The notes: generated by a model not told the origin, from the sequence alone. A stretch of DNA of 64,000 nucleotides from CAJQQK01 sp049116495 (GCA_049116495.1 JAGDYV010000026.1:1-64000); one strand, 5' to 3'; positions 18,645 to 27,839 are shown, counted from the stretch's first letter. Program-made: numbers and translations.

Positions 18645-19111
18645 TGGCTGTGTTGCGGCGTTTTGCGATGGCTAACCGCCTTACGATCGCATTGCCAATA
18701 GGCATGCGGACAGAAGTGACTGTTTCGGGTGAGTGGATTATCGTTGACCAAGATCTCAATGGCGGCACGCTTTTGGTCTCCGATGCCGAAGCGCTCGATA
18801 TAGACAATGTACCAGCAGAAGCTCCGACGCAACTGACCCGGCGAAACACGCTGATAGGCCAGCGCGCCCGGAATGAAGAGGCCGCAACTACACTCTACGC
18901 CTTGTTGCTGAGTGAACCACAGGATGATGTCCTTGGCAGCCCAATCGAAGGAACGTTCTTTCCGTCGCTTGGCTCGATCCGCGTCTCGGTTGAAGACGAA
19001 AGCCGCATCACACTGACCGGCTGCGGCGTCGTGGATCGCCCGAACGGCAATCTCTTATGGTCTTTCGATGCTCTTCGGATTCCGTGGCAAGGTGACGTTT
19101 TCGAAGATTGA
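18644..19111 (+). CDS. Unknown protein, second gene of DM13-like operon
   Basis: About 155 residues, starting at an ATG that overlaps the previous stop (TAATG). No domain is recognised. The sequence is beta-rich with acidic patches (SDAEALDIDNVPAEAP) and a late Cys (TLTGCGVVDRPNG), without membrane segments or signal peptide. The stop overlaps the next open frame, implying co-translation. It probably partners the DM13-like protein, but nothing in the sequence shows a catalytic role. Confidence 0.6.
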   Translation: MAVLRRFAMANRLTIALPIGMRTEVTVSGEWIIVDQDLNGGTLLVSDAEALDIDNVPAEAPTQLTRRNTLIGQRARNEEAATTLYALLLSEPQDDVLGSPIEGTFFPSLGSIRVSVEDESRITLTGCGVVDRPNGNLLWSFDALRIPWQGDVFED

Positions 19112-19125
19112 TGAGGTCTCAGCGC

Positions 19126-19497
19126 ATGTCAAATACAGTCACTGATGATGCTGCCTTCGAAGCCGTGGCGAAAGAGTTCGCCATCGATTACCTGCGCAAG
19201 ATAGCCAAGACACTTCACGACAACCCTTCAGTGGATTTTGATCTCGAATCTCCGAGCGAAAGTCAATCTGAGCTCCTCTTCGACCTCGCATTCTTTGGTG
19301 CCATTGCATTCGAAAACAAGCGGCCGACGGTCGTTGGAGATATTCGATACGTCCCGGTTTTTTCCGGTTTCTCTTATACGACTACCGGCGGGACCAACCG
19401 CATACTAACGGGCTCGGCTCTCATCCACGGACTCGTCGATGACCCCAAACTCGTCTCTGAAGCCCTGGCGCGCGCCAAAGCACAAATCGAAAAGTAG
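19126..19497 (+). CDS. Unknown small protein, third gene of DM13-like operon
   Basis: About 123 residues. The ATG at 19126 has GAGG 9 nt upstream. An in-frame ATG at 19111 overlaps the previous stop and is also possible. The first half is helical and acidic (AKEFAIDYLRKIAKTL, DFDLESPSESQSELLF) and the second has a glycine/threonine stretch (FSGFSYTTTGGTNRIL). No family is recognised. It faces the haloperoxidase gene tail to tail, about 85 bases away. Confidence 0.6.
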   Translation: MSNTVTDDAAFEAVAKEFAIDYLRKIAKTLHDNPSVDFDLESPSESQSELLFDLAFFGAIAFENKRPTVVGDIRYVPVFSGFSYTTTGGTNRILTGSALIHGLVDDPKLVSEALARAKAQIEK

Positions 19498-19582
19498 GTC
19501 TAATTATCAAAACTAAAACGCACATCTGTCCGAATGCGAACGGCATCTTAATGCCGCTCGCTTGTCTGCTGGTCGCGACACC

Positions 19583-21649
19583 TTAGCTCGTCCGCTGAGG
19601 GGGAACACAGTTCCACCAATCAATGTAATCTTGTCCCATCAGTTCGGCACCCGGTTTTCCATTCGGTTCATGGACGACAACTTGGGGTGCGTCATTTGAA
19701 CCTCCACGGCCACGAATAATAACGGCATTGCCATCGAAACTCCGAAAGCGCATTTCGACATGTTCGGGATAATTTGTCATTTGCTCCTGCAAAATACTCA
19801 CGGTGACGCGCTCACCCAACCGGAGCGAATCGTAATAGTCTGAATAGTAATGCACACCTGCCATGTTGCGCCCAATGGAGATGTTCGCAGCCAACTTATT
19901 CAGCTCGCCTTCAACTGTCACGTTGCTCGCATCGGCATCCTCCAAAGCGTCGCGCGTCGCATTGGCTTGCTTCAAAGTGTGAGGCCATGGGATTTCATTC
20001 CAATTCCCCGCCTCATGGAGCTGGAAGAATGCTTTGAGGACCGTGACACAGGCACCAGCCACAGTCGCATGCCCTGCTCCATAGGCCGGGTGCATGGGTG
20101 AGCCCTCGGGGAAAGCCATTGGCAAAAGCAAATAGTTTTGCTCGGAGTTTGCCGAGGGCAGTGAGTGGGGATTGGCGCACGTAACCTTCCGGGCTCCCGC
20201 CACATTCATATTGGCCTGATCATTTTGCGCGATGTTGTGCGCCTTGATCGCCTGACGCAGGCCGAGCGGGATCGCATCCCTAAGATCTGTGAAGGCCTGC
20301 TGAGCATTCCCGAGTTCGGCGCCGTGGCCAAGCTCGACCAGCGTCAAGCGTCCCCCAACCACCTCGGGTCGGCATCGGCGGTGGTAGTTGAATTTCTGGC
20401 GCCGGACTGCCCGTAGCGCCCGGGTGGACACCTCCGTTAGAATACCGAGAAGGTGAGGACCGCCAAAGGTTGCGAACGAACCACGCATAGACATAGAGGC
20501 GCCACTTGGGAAGCCCTCTTCAAGCTCAAGCTCGAGCGTGTTCTTTCCACCGGGAAGGGATGGTCCGGTCATGATCAATGCGGCGTTCAAGTACGCTTGG
20601 TACAGCTGGTCGAAATGCACATAGGTCGCGAGATCCCGCGGTGTTCCGATGAACCGGTAAGCTGTGTCGTCGTAGAGGTCCTGGCCAGCGAAACCAGCCC
20701 CCAGTTGGACATCGAGCCATGATGACCAATCCGTCATGTAGTCGATGCCCGGTCTATGCACCTCATGCATTTGATTGATCGTCTGACTACCGTATTGGAT
20801 TTGTCCCTCTTCAATGCCTAATGCCATTTCATGGCTGCGGTTGGGCGTCCCAATCAGCATGAATTGCGACACGTAAGGGCCGACTTCACAGCCTTTGCTC
20901 GAGCCACGAAACAGATTCTGCGACGTGATCGTCGGATCATCAGGATTGACCAGGTCGCGCGCAGAACGCCGTGCCGATTCAGCCGCATTGCCTCCCGACT
21001 GATCGAACCAATCCATGCCATCGATCATGTTGGCAAGCTCAGCTGCGGTGAGCCCGCTCGGAGTTGCCAATGTGCCGGCTGAGATATCCTTGAAATGTGT
21101 GTCGCGAAGAAGTGCCATGGCGTAGACTTCCGCCATTTCGACTGCCAGTTCGGCGCTATCGATTCTTGGCGCGGGCGGCATGCACAACCGATCGGCATCT
21201 GCACCCTCGAGGTCGTATGCATGCCCGGCCCTCGGGCTTTCCCAACTCCGGACGCCCGGCACGGCGCCTTCACTAATCCGACAATTGAATTGAGCAACAT
21301 TATTACCGCCCGCTCCAGTACCAGAGGGCACATCGGTGTCGAAAAAGCTGGGGTCAGCAGGGTTTGCGCGATCCTGAGCTTGATTGATGCCCGTCACAAA
21401 ACTGTCGTAGGCGCTCGGATCAACGATACCAAAAAGGTTGTGCGGCAGCCCCTTCGTGAAATTGGATGCGAACGTATCGCAAAACTCGATTTCCTCGTTA
21501 TTGGTAGCCGTCAGAGAACCTGACCCGCCCGGACCCATCGGTGGCCGATCTCGGGCCACTTGCGCGGCGAGCACTCGGCGATCAAAGGCCTCACGCTTGC
21601 GAGGCTGTCCTTGGGGCTCAGGGTGGGGTTTTGAGACGGGCTTCGGCAT
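19583..21649 (-). CDS. Vanadium-dependent haloperoxidase-like protein
   Basis: The 688-residue protein ends in a PAP2/haloperoxidase domain with the vanadate-binding set PAYGAGHATVAGA (His527) and SIGRNMAGVHYYSDYY (Arg594, His600), the arrangement of algal bromoperoxidases and their bacterial relatives. These enzymes use H2O2 to oxidise bromide, chloride or iodide to hypohalous acids. The N-terminus is basic and Pro-rich without a Sec signal. The ATG at 21649 was accepted without a strong ribosome site. It is convergent with the DM13-like operon and closes the redox cluster. A phosphatase activity cannot be excluded because the folds are shared. Confidence 0.85.
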   Translation of the reverse strand: MPKPVSKPHPEPQGQPRKREAFDRRVLAAQVARDRPPMGPGGSGSLTATNNEEIEFCDTFASNFTKGLPHNLFGIVDPSAYDSFVTGINQAQDRANPADPSFFDTDVPSGTGAGGNNVAQFNCRISEGAVPGVRSWESPRAGHAYDLEGADADRLCMPPAPRIDSAELAVEMAEVYAMALLRDTHFKDISAGTLATPSGLTAAELANMIDGMDWFDQSGGNAAESARRSARDLVNPDDPTITSQNLFRGSSKGCEVGPYVSQFMLIGTPNRSHEMALGIEEGQIQYGSQTINQMHEVHRPGIDYMTDWSSWLDVQLGAGFAGQDLYDDTAYRFIGTPRDLATYVHFDQLYQAYLNAALIMTGPSLPGGKNTLELELEEGFPSGASMSMRGSFATFGGPHLLGILTEVSTRALRAVRRQKFNYHRRCRPEVVGGRLTLVELGHGAELGNAQQAFTDLRDAIPLGLRQAIKAHNIAQNDQANMNVAGARKVTCANPHSLPSANSEQNYLLLPMAFPEGSPMHPAYGAGHATVAGACVTVLKAFFQLHEAGNWNEIPWPHTLKQANATRDALEDADASNVTVEGELNKLAANISIGRNMAGVHYYSDYYDSLRLGERVTVSILQEQMTNYPEHVEMRFRSFDGNAVIIRGRGGSNDAPQVVVHEPNGKPGAELMGQDYIDWWNCVPPQRTS

Positions 21650-21749
21650 GACAGAACTCCAAAAAATAAGCCATAGAGCTATCGAAAATTGGCGCTATGG
21701 AATGAGATTGCCTGATTTACTTAAGACAAAACATTAGTTATTCTGCGCT

Positions 21750-22151
21750 TTGACTGGATGTCAACGTATATTGTTCGCGGGCATGCAGCGCTGGCGCGCT
21801 GCCTTTGGAGAGACGGAGAGAAGCTCTGTGAGCTCCCAAACCACATTGGATTGCGCAGCAGAGTGGGTGGGCACATTTGCTCCACCAGTCATAGCACTTC
21901 TTATGCTCTCCACCGGTCTCGCTTACTTGGCGCACGCACTCAACTCAAGCGATAGTCGCTTCCTGGAAGCTCTGTGCGAAAAGCACGATCCAGAAAACAT
22001 ACAAGCAGTGCGTTTGTCAGAATGTTGCCAAGCTATGACTGGTCGAATTCGACCCTGGCCCATCTTCCGGCTTCCCGTCAATTTATTCACTGATTGGACA
22101 CAGGGACAGCACTGTCCCCTTTGTGCGATTTTCGATCGAGCAAACGACTGA
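21750..22151 (+). pseudogene. Degraded copy of the small membrane protein gene
   Basis: Inside this frame, WVGTFAPPVIALLMLSTGLA followed by LEALCEKHDPENIQAVRLSE aligns with WIGAVLPPFVAIVILFIGFR and IAEVLCEKTDAGLRMSFSR of the gene at 7988-8464. The similarity ends after QAMTGRI. The second and third membrane segments and the Pro-rich tail are missing, and the start region is unrelated. I read it as a truncated paralogue on the opposite strand of the first, just outside the haloperoxidase gene. Confidence 0.5.
22103..22118. repeat. Short perfect hairpin
   Basis: GGGACA, a 4-nt GCAC loop and TGTCCC form a perfect hairpin followed by CTTTG. It could be a weak terminator or a remnant of a repetitive palindrome. 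The remaining bases up to the IS66 duplication at 22445 hold no recognisable gene. Confidence 0.35.
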
Positions 22152-22444
22152 CGCTCCGCAGTCCGACTATGATGCCCGGTGCACAGTTGCAATCGCCGTA
22201 AACTCGAAGTGTCGATCCTTCCAACACACATTGTTGCGCATGAGCACAGAGTTTGGATCGGGTCAAAAGTGAGCTTCTGCGTCGCACAGCGCCTGTCTGC
22301 AATTGGGGAAGCAGACATAGGGCTGTTCAAACTTGATCGAGCGTTGATATCCGCTTTGTCTGCAATGCAGAGTTGTCCAGCCGATGACCTTCCTCATGAC
22401 AGCATTGCAACCGGATCACTGACGACCTTTAATCAGAGATACCG

Positions 22445-22452
22445 GCAAAGTC
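22445..22452. repeat. IS66 target-site duplication, left copy
   Basis: GCAAAGTC immediately precedes the left inverted repeat and is repeated at 24940-24947 immediately after the right one. Eight bases is the duplication length expected for IS66. Confidence 0.9.
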
Positions 22453-22510
22453 GTAAGCGCTCGATCTTCCCCTTCTTTCGCGGCGGGCGACGTCATGCTC
22501 GTTATGGGGC

Positions 22511-22822
22511 ATGACGGATGTTGGATTGACATCGACGCAGCAGTTTCGGCTTGAGCACGTCGAGGCGTGTGCTGCAGCGGGCGTATCGATGAAGAGCTAT
22601 GCCGAACGGTACGGTCTCAACCTGCAGAGCTTCTATGGCTGGAAGGGGCAGTTGAAGAAGCGCGGGTTGGTGTCCCCACCCCTCTCGTCGAGGGATGCCA
22701 ATGCGATGATGCCAGTCGCGGTTGTGGCGTCGCCCGGCCCCCGTGTGGTGTCCGGGCCAAGCGCACGCATATCGCTTGCCAATGGCGTCACGATCGAGGT
22801 GCCGTCTGGCGTTTCGCCTTAG
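22511..22822 (+). CDS. tnpA: IS66 accessory protein TnpA
   Basis: The 103-residue protein has the IS66 OrfA helix-turn-helix pattern HVEACAAAGVSMKSYAERYG followed by LQSFYGWKGQLKKRG, and a beta-type tail. It is required with TnpB and TnpC for IS66 transposition in characterised members. It lies just inside the left inverted repeat. Confidence 0.88.
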   Translation: MTDVGLTSTQQFRLEHVEACAAAGVSMKSYAERYGLNLQSFYGWKGQLKKRGLVSPPLSSRDANAMMPVAVVASPGPRVVSGPSARISLANGVTIEVPSGVSP

Positions 22823-22887
22823 GCGCTTGTACGCTTGATTGATGCTGCGATGGACGTGCGTTGTGCCGAGCAGGATGCGTCGCCCCT

Positions 22888-23280
22888 ATGATGCGACCGT
22901 CGAACGATATCGAGTATGTTTGGCTTGCGCGCGAGCCCCAGGACTTCCGTAAAGGCATCAACGGGCCGTCGATCGTGGTCGAAGAGCAGCTGGCGCATGA
23001 TCCGTTTTCGGGCCACCTGTTCGTGTTCATCAGCAAGGGCCGCGACAAGATCAAGGCGCTCTATTGGTAACGCTCCGGCTTTTGCCTGTGGCAAAAGCGG
23101 CTGGAGAAGGAGCGCTTCAAATGGCCCGTACATCTACCGGTTGATGTCACATCCTCAAATAGTGAAGCGGGAGGACAAGTCATCGTGCTGGATGGTCAGC
23201 AGCTCAATTGGCTGCTCGACGGTTACGATCTTGCGGCCATGCGGCCACACCGTTCCTTGTGCTATCGAACAGTGCTGTAG
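22888..23280 (+). pseudogene. tnpB: IS66 accessory protein TnpB, broken by in-frame stop
   Basis: The first 60 residues match IS66 Orf2 (YVWLAREPQDFRKGINGPSI, GHLFVFISKGRDKIKALYW). Then TAA at 23068-23070 replaces the Glu codon normally found before RSGFCLWQKRLEKERFKWP, which continues in the same frame to a natural stop near 23280. A single G-to-T change (GAA to TAA) accounts for it. This would leave the element dependent on TnpB from another copy. Confidence 0.85.
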
Positions 23281-23333
23281 AACGCCTCGATTGCAGTGGG
23301 CTGAAGGCCGTCAAATCATATATCGTCACCGGC

Positions 23334-24875
23334 ATGACGCAATCAGTTGCCGAGCTTCTCCAAGAAAATCAGTCGCTCAAGCGACATATCGCGTTGCTCG
23401 AAGAGAGGCTCAGGCTTGCCGATGCGAAACGGTTCGGCGCCAGTTCGGAAAAAGCCAATGACGGTCAACTTGGCTTGTTCAACGATGCCGAACAGACCCA
23501 GTCTGAAGCAACGCCCTGGGCGCCGGATGATGAGTGTGACGCCGTCAACGTCACTGTCGTCGGCGAGCACACGCACAAAACGCCGGGCCGCAAGCCGTTG
23601 CCGGATCATCTCCCGCATTTGGTGATCGAGCACGACTTGTCCGAGGATGCCAAGGTCTGCGCCTGTGGTTGGCGCAAAACCAAAATAGGCGAAGAAGTCT
23701 CGGAACAACTCGACATCATCCCGGCCCGCATCCAGGTGTTGCGGCACGTACGGTTCAAATACGCCTGCCGTGCCTGCGAGGGAACGGACGATGATGGGCC
23801 AACGGTCATGACGGCGCCGCTGCCGCCACAGCCGATTCCGAAATCGAACGCCTCTCCCGGTCTGTTGGCTTACATCGTGACCGCCAAGTTCTGCGATGGC
23901 CTGCCGCTCTATCGCTTAGAAAAGATGTTTCCACGGGTCGGCGTGACGGTGCTGCGCGCGACGATGGCGTACTGGATGATCCGCTGCGGCGATCTCGTCG
24001 AACCGCTCATCGCAAAGTTGCATGCCGAGCAGATGGCTCATGACATCATTCAGATGGACGAAACGACGGTGCAGGTTCTGAAAGAGAAGGGCCGTTACCC
24101 GCAATCCCAGTCGTACATGTGGGTGATGCGGGGCGGTCCACCAGACAAGCCGGTCACCCTGTTCGATTACGAACCCTCACGCGGTGGCAACGTGCCTGCA
24201 CGACTGCTGGCGAACTTCCACGGCTTTCTGCAAACCGACGGCTATGAGGGCTATGCGGCTGTCGCAAAGCGCAATGACATCATCTCGGTTGGCTGCCTGG
24301 CGCATGCGCGGCGCAAGTTCGATGACGCGTTAAAGGCACAGAAGAAGAAAGGCCGGGGCGGTCTCGCCAAGCATGGCTTCGACTTCATCCAGCGTCTTTA
24401 CCGCGTCGAGCGCGAAGCCCGCGAGCGCGGGCTCGATGCAAACCAGCGCAAGGCACTGCGCAATGAAAAAGCAAGACCCGTTTGGGATGAGCTGCACCAA
24501 TGGCTCGACGGTGTCTGCGGGCAGGTGTCACCGAAATCGCTGACCGGCAAAGCGCTGAACTACACAAAAGCACAGTTGCCACGGCTCGTCCGCACGCTCG
24601 ATGATGGCCGCATCGAAGTGGATAACAACCATTGCGAAAATGCGATCAGGCCTTTTGTTCTCGGGCGAAAGGCATGGCTCTTCGCCGATACCCCTACCGG
24701 CGCCACCGCTTCTGCCCGTCTTTACAGTCTCATTGAAACGGCAAAGGCCAATCGGCTTGAACCCTACACCTATCTCGCCCGAGTGTTCGAGGAACTACCG
24801 GCAGCCATCGCCGCTGACGATGACGACGCCATCAACCGGCTGCTGCCCTGGAACGTCGCTGCCACCGACGCGTAG
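23334..24875 (+). CDS. tnpC: IS66-family transposase TnpC
   Basis: The 513-residue protein has an N-terminal coiled coil (LLQENQSLKRHIALLEERLR), the zinc-binding Cys pairs CACGW and YACRACEG, and the DDE catalytic region: Asp in IIQMDETTVQVL, Asp in LQTDGYEGYAAV, and Glu in NNHCENAIRPFVLGRKAWLF. The start at 23334 follows the usual MTQSVAELL form. In-frame sequence upstream belongs to the tnpB region. It appears intact. Confidence 0.92.
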   Translation: MTQSVAELLQENQSLKRHIALLEERLRLADAKRFGASSEKANDGQLGLFNDAEQTQSEATPWAPDDECDAVNVTVVGEHTHKTPGRKPLPDHLPHLVIEHDLSEDAKVCACGWRKTKIGEEVSEQLDIIPARIQVLRHVRFKYACRACEGTDDDGPTVMTAPLPPQPIPKSNASPGLLAYIVTAKFCDGLPLYRLEKMFPRVGVTVLRATMAYWMIRCGDLVEPLIAKLHAEQMAHDIIQMDETTVQVLKEKGRYPQSQSYMWVMRGGPPDKPVTLFDYEPSRGGNVPARLLANFHGFLQTDGYEGYAAVAKRNDIISVGCLAHARRKFDDALKAQKKKGRGGLAKHGFDFIQRLYRVEREARERGLDANQRKALRNEKARPVWDELHQWLDGVCGQVSPKSLTGKALNYTKAQLPRLVRTLDDGRIEVDNNHCENAIRPFVLGRKAWLFADTPTGATASARLYSLIETAKANRLEPYTYLARVFEELPAAIAADDDDAINRLLPWNVAATDA

Positions 24876-24939
24876 CGTCGGCCAGCGCAAGACAGCATGT
24901 CAATCCCGAACACGATCACTGTGAGATTGAGCGCTTACG

Positions 24940-24947
24940 CAAAGTCC
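24940..24947. repeat. IS66 target-site duplication, right copy
   Basis: GCAAAGTC, identical to 22445-22452. Confidence 0.9.
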
Positions 24948-24975
24948 ACAACTCGGACAAAGTATTGGCCTTCGA

Positions 24976-25953
24976 CTATTGGCGCAGCGTCAGATCAATA
25001 ACGAAGGGCCTATGGTCGGTGATGTCATCGCTTGGAACAGGAACGGTTCAGGCTTCGACTTTGAACGCCGAGCGAAGCGATCTCGATATCAGGATGTGGT
25101 CGATCTGGCCACGGACCCCTTCAAAGACATGCGTCCATCGCTGATCCCATTTGGCTTCAGGGAAAAAGTTCTTGTTACCGGTCTGGATGAGATCCGGTCC
25201 AATATCGTCGAAGCCCCGAAGTCTACGCAGTGCGGGTTGCCCGCGCCCGTCATTAAAGTCGCCTGCCACGATGACATGCTGACCTGAAGTTAGAAGGGGC
25301 AAGTAGGTGCGACGAACGATGGATGCCTGAGCAATCCGTTGATTGTCAGCCTCTGAGAATCCACGCTCGCTTTTTAGGTGCAGACCGAAGAAATGAACGG
25401 TCTGACCGCGAATCTTGAATACGACTTTGAGGCTTTTGCTTAGTCCCGTTTCTCGCTCGGTATTCGCGTCGTCATCCTCTTGATAGTAGCCTTCGCGTCC
25501 TTGGATCAGTGGCACCGTATTCTCTAGTTTAATTCGCGAAAAGACGGCGACATGCTGGGTTGTAGTTGTGTCTGTGCATCTGCAAACAAATATGTGGGGG
25601 TAGGATAGCCCCAACGCGCTGATCTTTGTTCGAAGAGCCTGAGTGTCAGACTGATTCCCAACTTCTTGGAGCAGGAGCACGTCCGCATCGAGTTTGGCGA
25701 TAACAGGAGCTACCTTGTCAACAGCTTCGTTGAACTTCTGATCACGAAATGATTCAGACCATTCCGCTGTCTGCTCTTCAGTGAAGTCCTTAGTGTTGAA
25801 CGGCAAGCCGTAACGCACGTGTACCCCTGGATTTGTTAGGAACTCTGCATTCAACGTGGCTATTGTTACGTCTGCGGCAAGAGCTGGCATGCAGCAAAAG
25901 AGAATCAATAAGCAAAAAAATAACGCATGATTCAACTTCCAATGTGATTGCAA
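24976..25953 (-). pseudogene. Exported EEP-family nuclease with in-frame TGA before the catalytic His
   Basis: A hydrophobic signal sequence (ALFFCLLILFCCMPALAAD) precedes an EEP domain with TIATLNAEFL, LLLQEVGNQSD, GLHLKSERG, VIVAGDFNDGRG and GQIDHILIS. TGA at 25048-25050 ends the frame after FKVEA, but the same frame continues with TVPVPSDDITDHRPFVIDL to a TAG at 24976. The catalytic DHRP motif therefore lies beyond the stop, so the truncated product should be inactive. The start (TTG 25953) is uncertain. The mature enzyme would act in the periplasm or outside the cell. It is similar in class, but not close in sequence, to the EEP gene at 152-1135. Confidence 0.8.
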
Positions 25954-26330
25954 ATATCAACTGTCCAATGTGACAGGTCTATCGTGGCCGGATGACAAGT
26001 CCATTTCAAACCGGCCGACGCATCACCTTACTCAGACTGGTATCGGTGGTGTTTCGACTCCAGAAATTCGTATTGCGAGAATTGGAGCGTCCAGATGTCA
26101 CTGGCGCTGGACCCTCACGTCCTGATGGCTTAAGAGATAATCGACGTTAGTGTCAGGGTTCTGTGGATTGGCAAAAGGCGTGCCTACGTAGACACCTCGC
26201 GGCCGACAAGTTTGTCAGCAGGCAACAGTGGGGGGGCACGATGCTGGTTGCCAAGTTGCGCAATCTGATGTTCAGTTTCTCGACCATATTTTAGACGACA
26301 CTGACCGTAAGAACTGAATTGGATAGCTTT
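25954..26330. other. Intergenic region upstream of beta-helix gene
   Basis: No gene, RNA or clear hairpin is recognised. The stretch separates two divergent genes and should contain their promoters. Confidence 0.4.
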
Positions 26331-27839
26331 ATGGATTTGCAGAATGATCTCTTTGTCTCTCCCGACGCAAAGCCACGCCGGTTCAGGGATTTTCATTCCG
26401 GCCACGTGCATGAAGACGTCGAGACACTGTTGCTTGAAGCTGCCCTTTCCCGAGCCAAGCCAGGGCAAAAGATACATCTAGCTGGCGGAGCCTATCAACA
26501 GCCTCAACGGATCTCGCTGTCCGCGACTAGGGACAATCCAACAGAGATTGTAGGTCAAGGAGGTGTCCTGCTCGACCCTGGACTGCCGCCAGCGACGTCA
26601 AAGCTTGGTAGCATGACACCGAATGAGGAAGACTTCGCGTTCTTCAATATACACGACTCGGACCATCTGATTCTGTCCAATCTGAACTTCGCGAATTGCT
26701 GGCCAAGTTTCATCTTCCTGCGGAATTGCAGAGACATCACGATTCAGAGTGTTAATGGGATTGGCTCGCAGTTCGTTGTCTTCGCCCGAACGGGTCGTGA
26801 TGAGGCGTCGAAGAACAAGGAAACAGCCCGGATTGCATTGAGAGAAGTCAAGTGGACTCAAGATCCGGACGGTTTGATGGCTTCGGGGAAGGTCGGCTGG
26901 AGTGATGTCAAGACGTACCGTTCTCACAGCTATTTCAACGGTGCATTGTTCGGTAGCTGGGACATTGCTGGGGAAATAGAAATCGATCGCTGTGAAGTCC
27001 GCGATGCGTTCAATGGCATCAGAATGGACTGCCATCACGAGAACAGGCTGAACACCAATTCAAACGTCTGGGTACACGATTGTAAGTTCATTCGGATTCG
27101 AGACAATGCCATTGAACCGGAAAAGCATGCCTTCAACTGGTGGATACAGTCCAACTACTTTGAGACCTGCCACGCGCCGTTCTCTTTGCATAATCTTAGC
27201 GGTGGCTGGCTGTACATCTTTGCAAATGAACTGAGGTTCGACGGAAAGGTTCCTGGAGATGACCACACTGGCGGTAAAGTTTTTAAGTTCACGAGTTCAA
27301 GGACCTATCCTACCGCTCCGGTCTATGTATTTCACAATAGCGCATCAGTGCGTACGCCCTATGCAAAGAAAGGGCAGACTCGCAACCTCCACCACTTTAA
27401 CAACGCGATAGAGTACGATTTTGACTCTGATTTCATCGACCCTCACGTAGGATTCTTCTCTAAGCTCTCGGACAGTCGCGTTCCCTACATTAGGACGCAG
27501 CCGGGGAAGTGGTTTCGTTGGAACGACAGCTACAAATTCGGTGGTGATGTTTCCAATCATCCTCATTTCAGAGATGGCTTTCCAGAGGGCTGGCCGATGC
27601 GTGTTAACGGTCGCCATTTGGAGAGGGTATTCGGTCATTCCTCGAGGCATGGGCTGTATTTGGACGGCGCTGCTACGGACTGGATCAAGGCAATACCGTT
27701 CACAGTTGATCTACCAGATGGTAATCGCTTGAACCTTTCTGCAAATGGTGTTGTCGGTGCTCGAACGATGTCTGGTGCGAAGTACGGACAAGAGGAACTT
27801 ACGTACAGAGTCGTCCGGGATTGTCGTGCCATCACCTAG
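26331..27839 (+). CDS. Right-handed parallel beta-helix protein
   Basis: About 502 residues with the pectate-lyase/parallel beta-helix texture: KIHLAGGAYQQPQRISL near the start, repeated short strands such as HLILSNLNFANCW, DITIQSVNGIG, IEIDRCEVRDAFNGI and VWVHDCKFIRIRDNAIE, and FSLHNLSGGWLYIFANEL. Such folds bind or cleave polysaccharides or act as surface proteins, and the activity here is not identifiable. There is no signal peptide. ATG 26331 has GGA 7 nt upstream; a TTG 12 nt earlier is in frame. It is a single-gene cargo unit between IS66 and IS110. Confidence 0.7.
   Translation: MDLQNDLFVSPDAKPRRFRDFHSGHVHEDVETLLLEAALSRAKPGQKIHLAGGAYQQPQRISLSATRDNPTEIVGQGGVLLDPGLPPATSKLGSMTPNEEDFAFFNIHDSDHLILSNLNFANCWPSFIFLRNCRDITIQSVNGIGSQFVVFARTGRDEASKNKETARIALREVKWTQDPDGLMASGKVGWSDVKTYRSHSYFNGALFGSWDIAGEIEIDRCEVRDAFNGIRMDCHHENRLNTNSNVWVHDCKFIRIRDNAIEPEKHAFNWWIQSNYFETCHAPFSLHNLSGGWLYIFANELRFDGKVPGDDHTGGKVFKFTSSRTYPTAPVYVFHNSASVRTPYAKKGQTRNLHHFNNAIEYDFDSDFIDPHVGFFSKLSDSRVPYIRTQPGKWFRWNDSYKFGGDVSNHPHFRDGFPEGWPMRVNGRHLERVFGHSSRHGLYLDGAATDWIKAIPFTVDLPDGNRLNLSANGVVGARTMSGAKYGQEELTYRVVRDCRAIT

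Larger units (their letters stand above)
22453..24939 (+). mobile_element. IS66-family insertion sequence
   Basis: The ends are inverted repeats starting GTAAGCGCTCGATCT on the left and GTAAGCGCTCAATCT on the right (reverse complement). The element is 2487 bp and carries the tnpA-tnpB-tnpC order. It is flanked by a perfect 8-bp direct repeat, so both ends are intact and the insertion has not been rearranged since. Confidence 0.92.

Noticed and set aside
22103..22118. The GGGACA hairpin as a REP element with its own transposase
   Set aside because: It is a single copy with no REP-associated transposase nearby.
25048..25050. The in-frame TGA of the EEP gene as a selenocysteine codon
   Set aside because: EEP enzymes have no selenocysteine at this place, the residue is not catalytic, and I see no convincing selenocysteine insertion hairpin.
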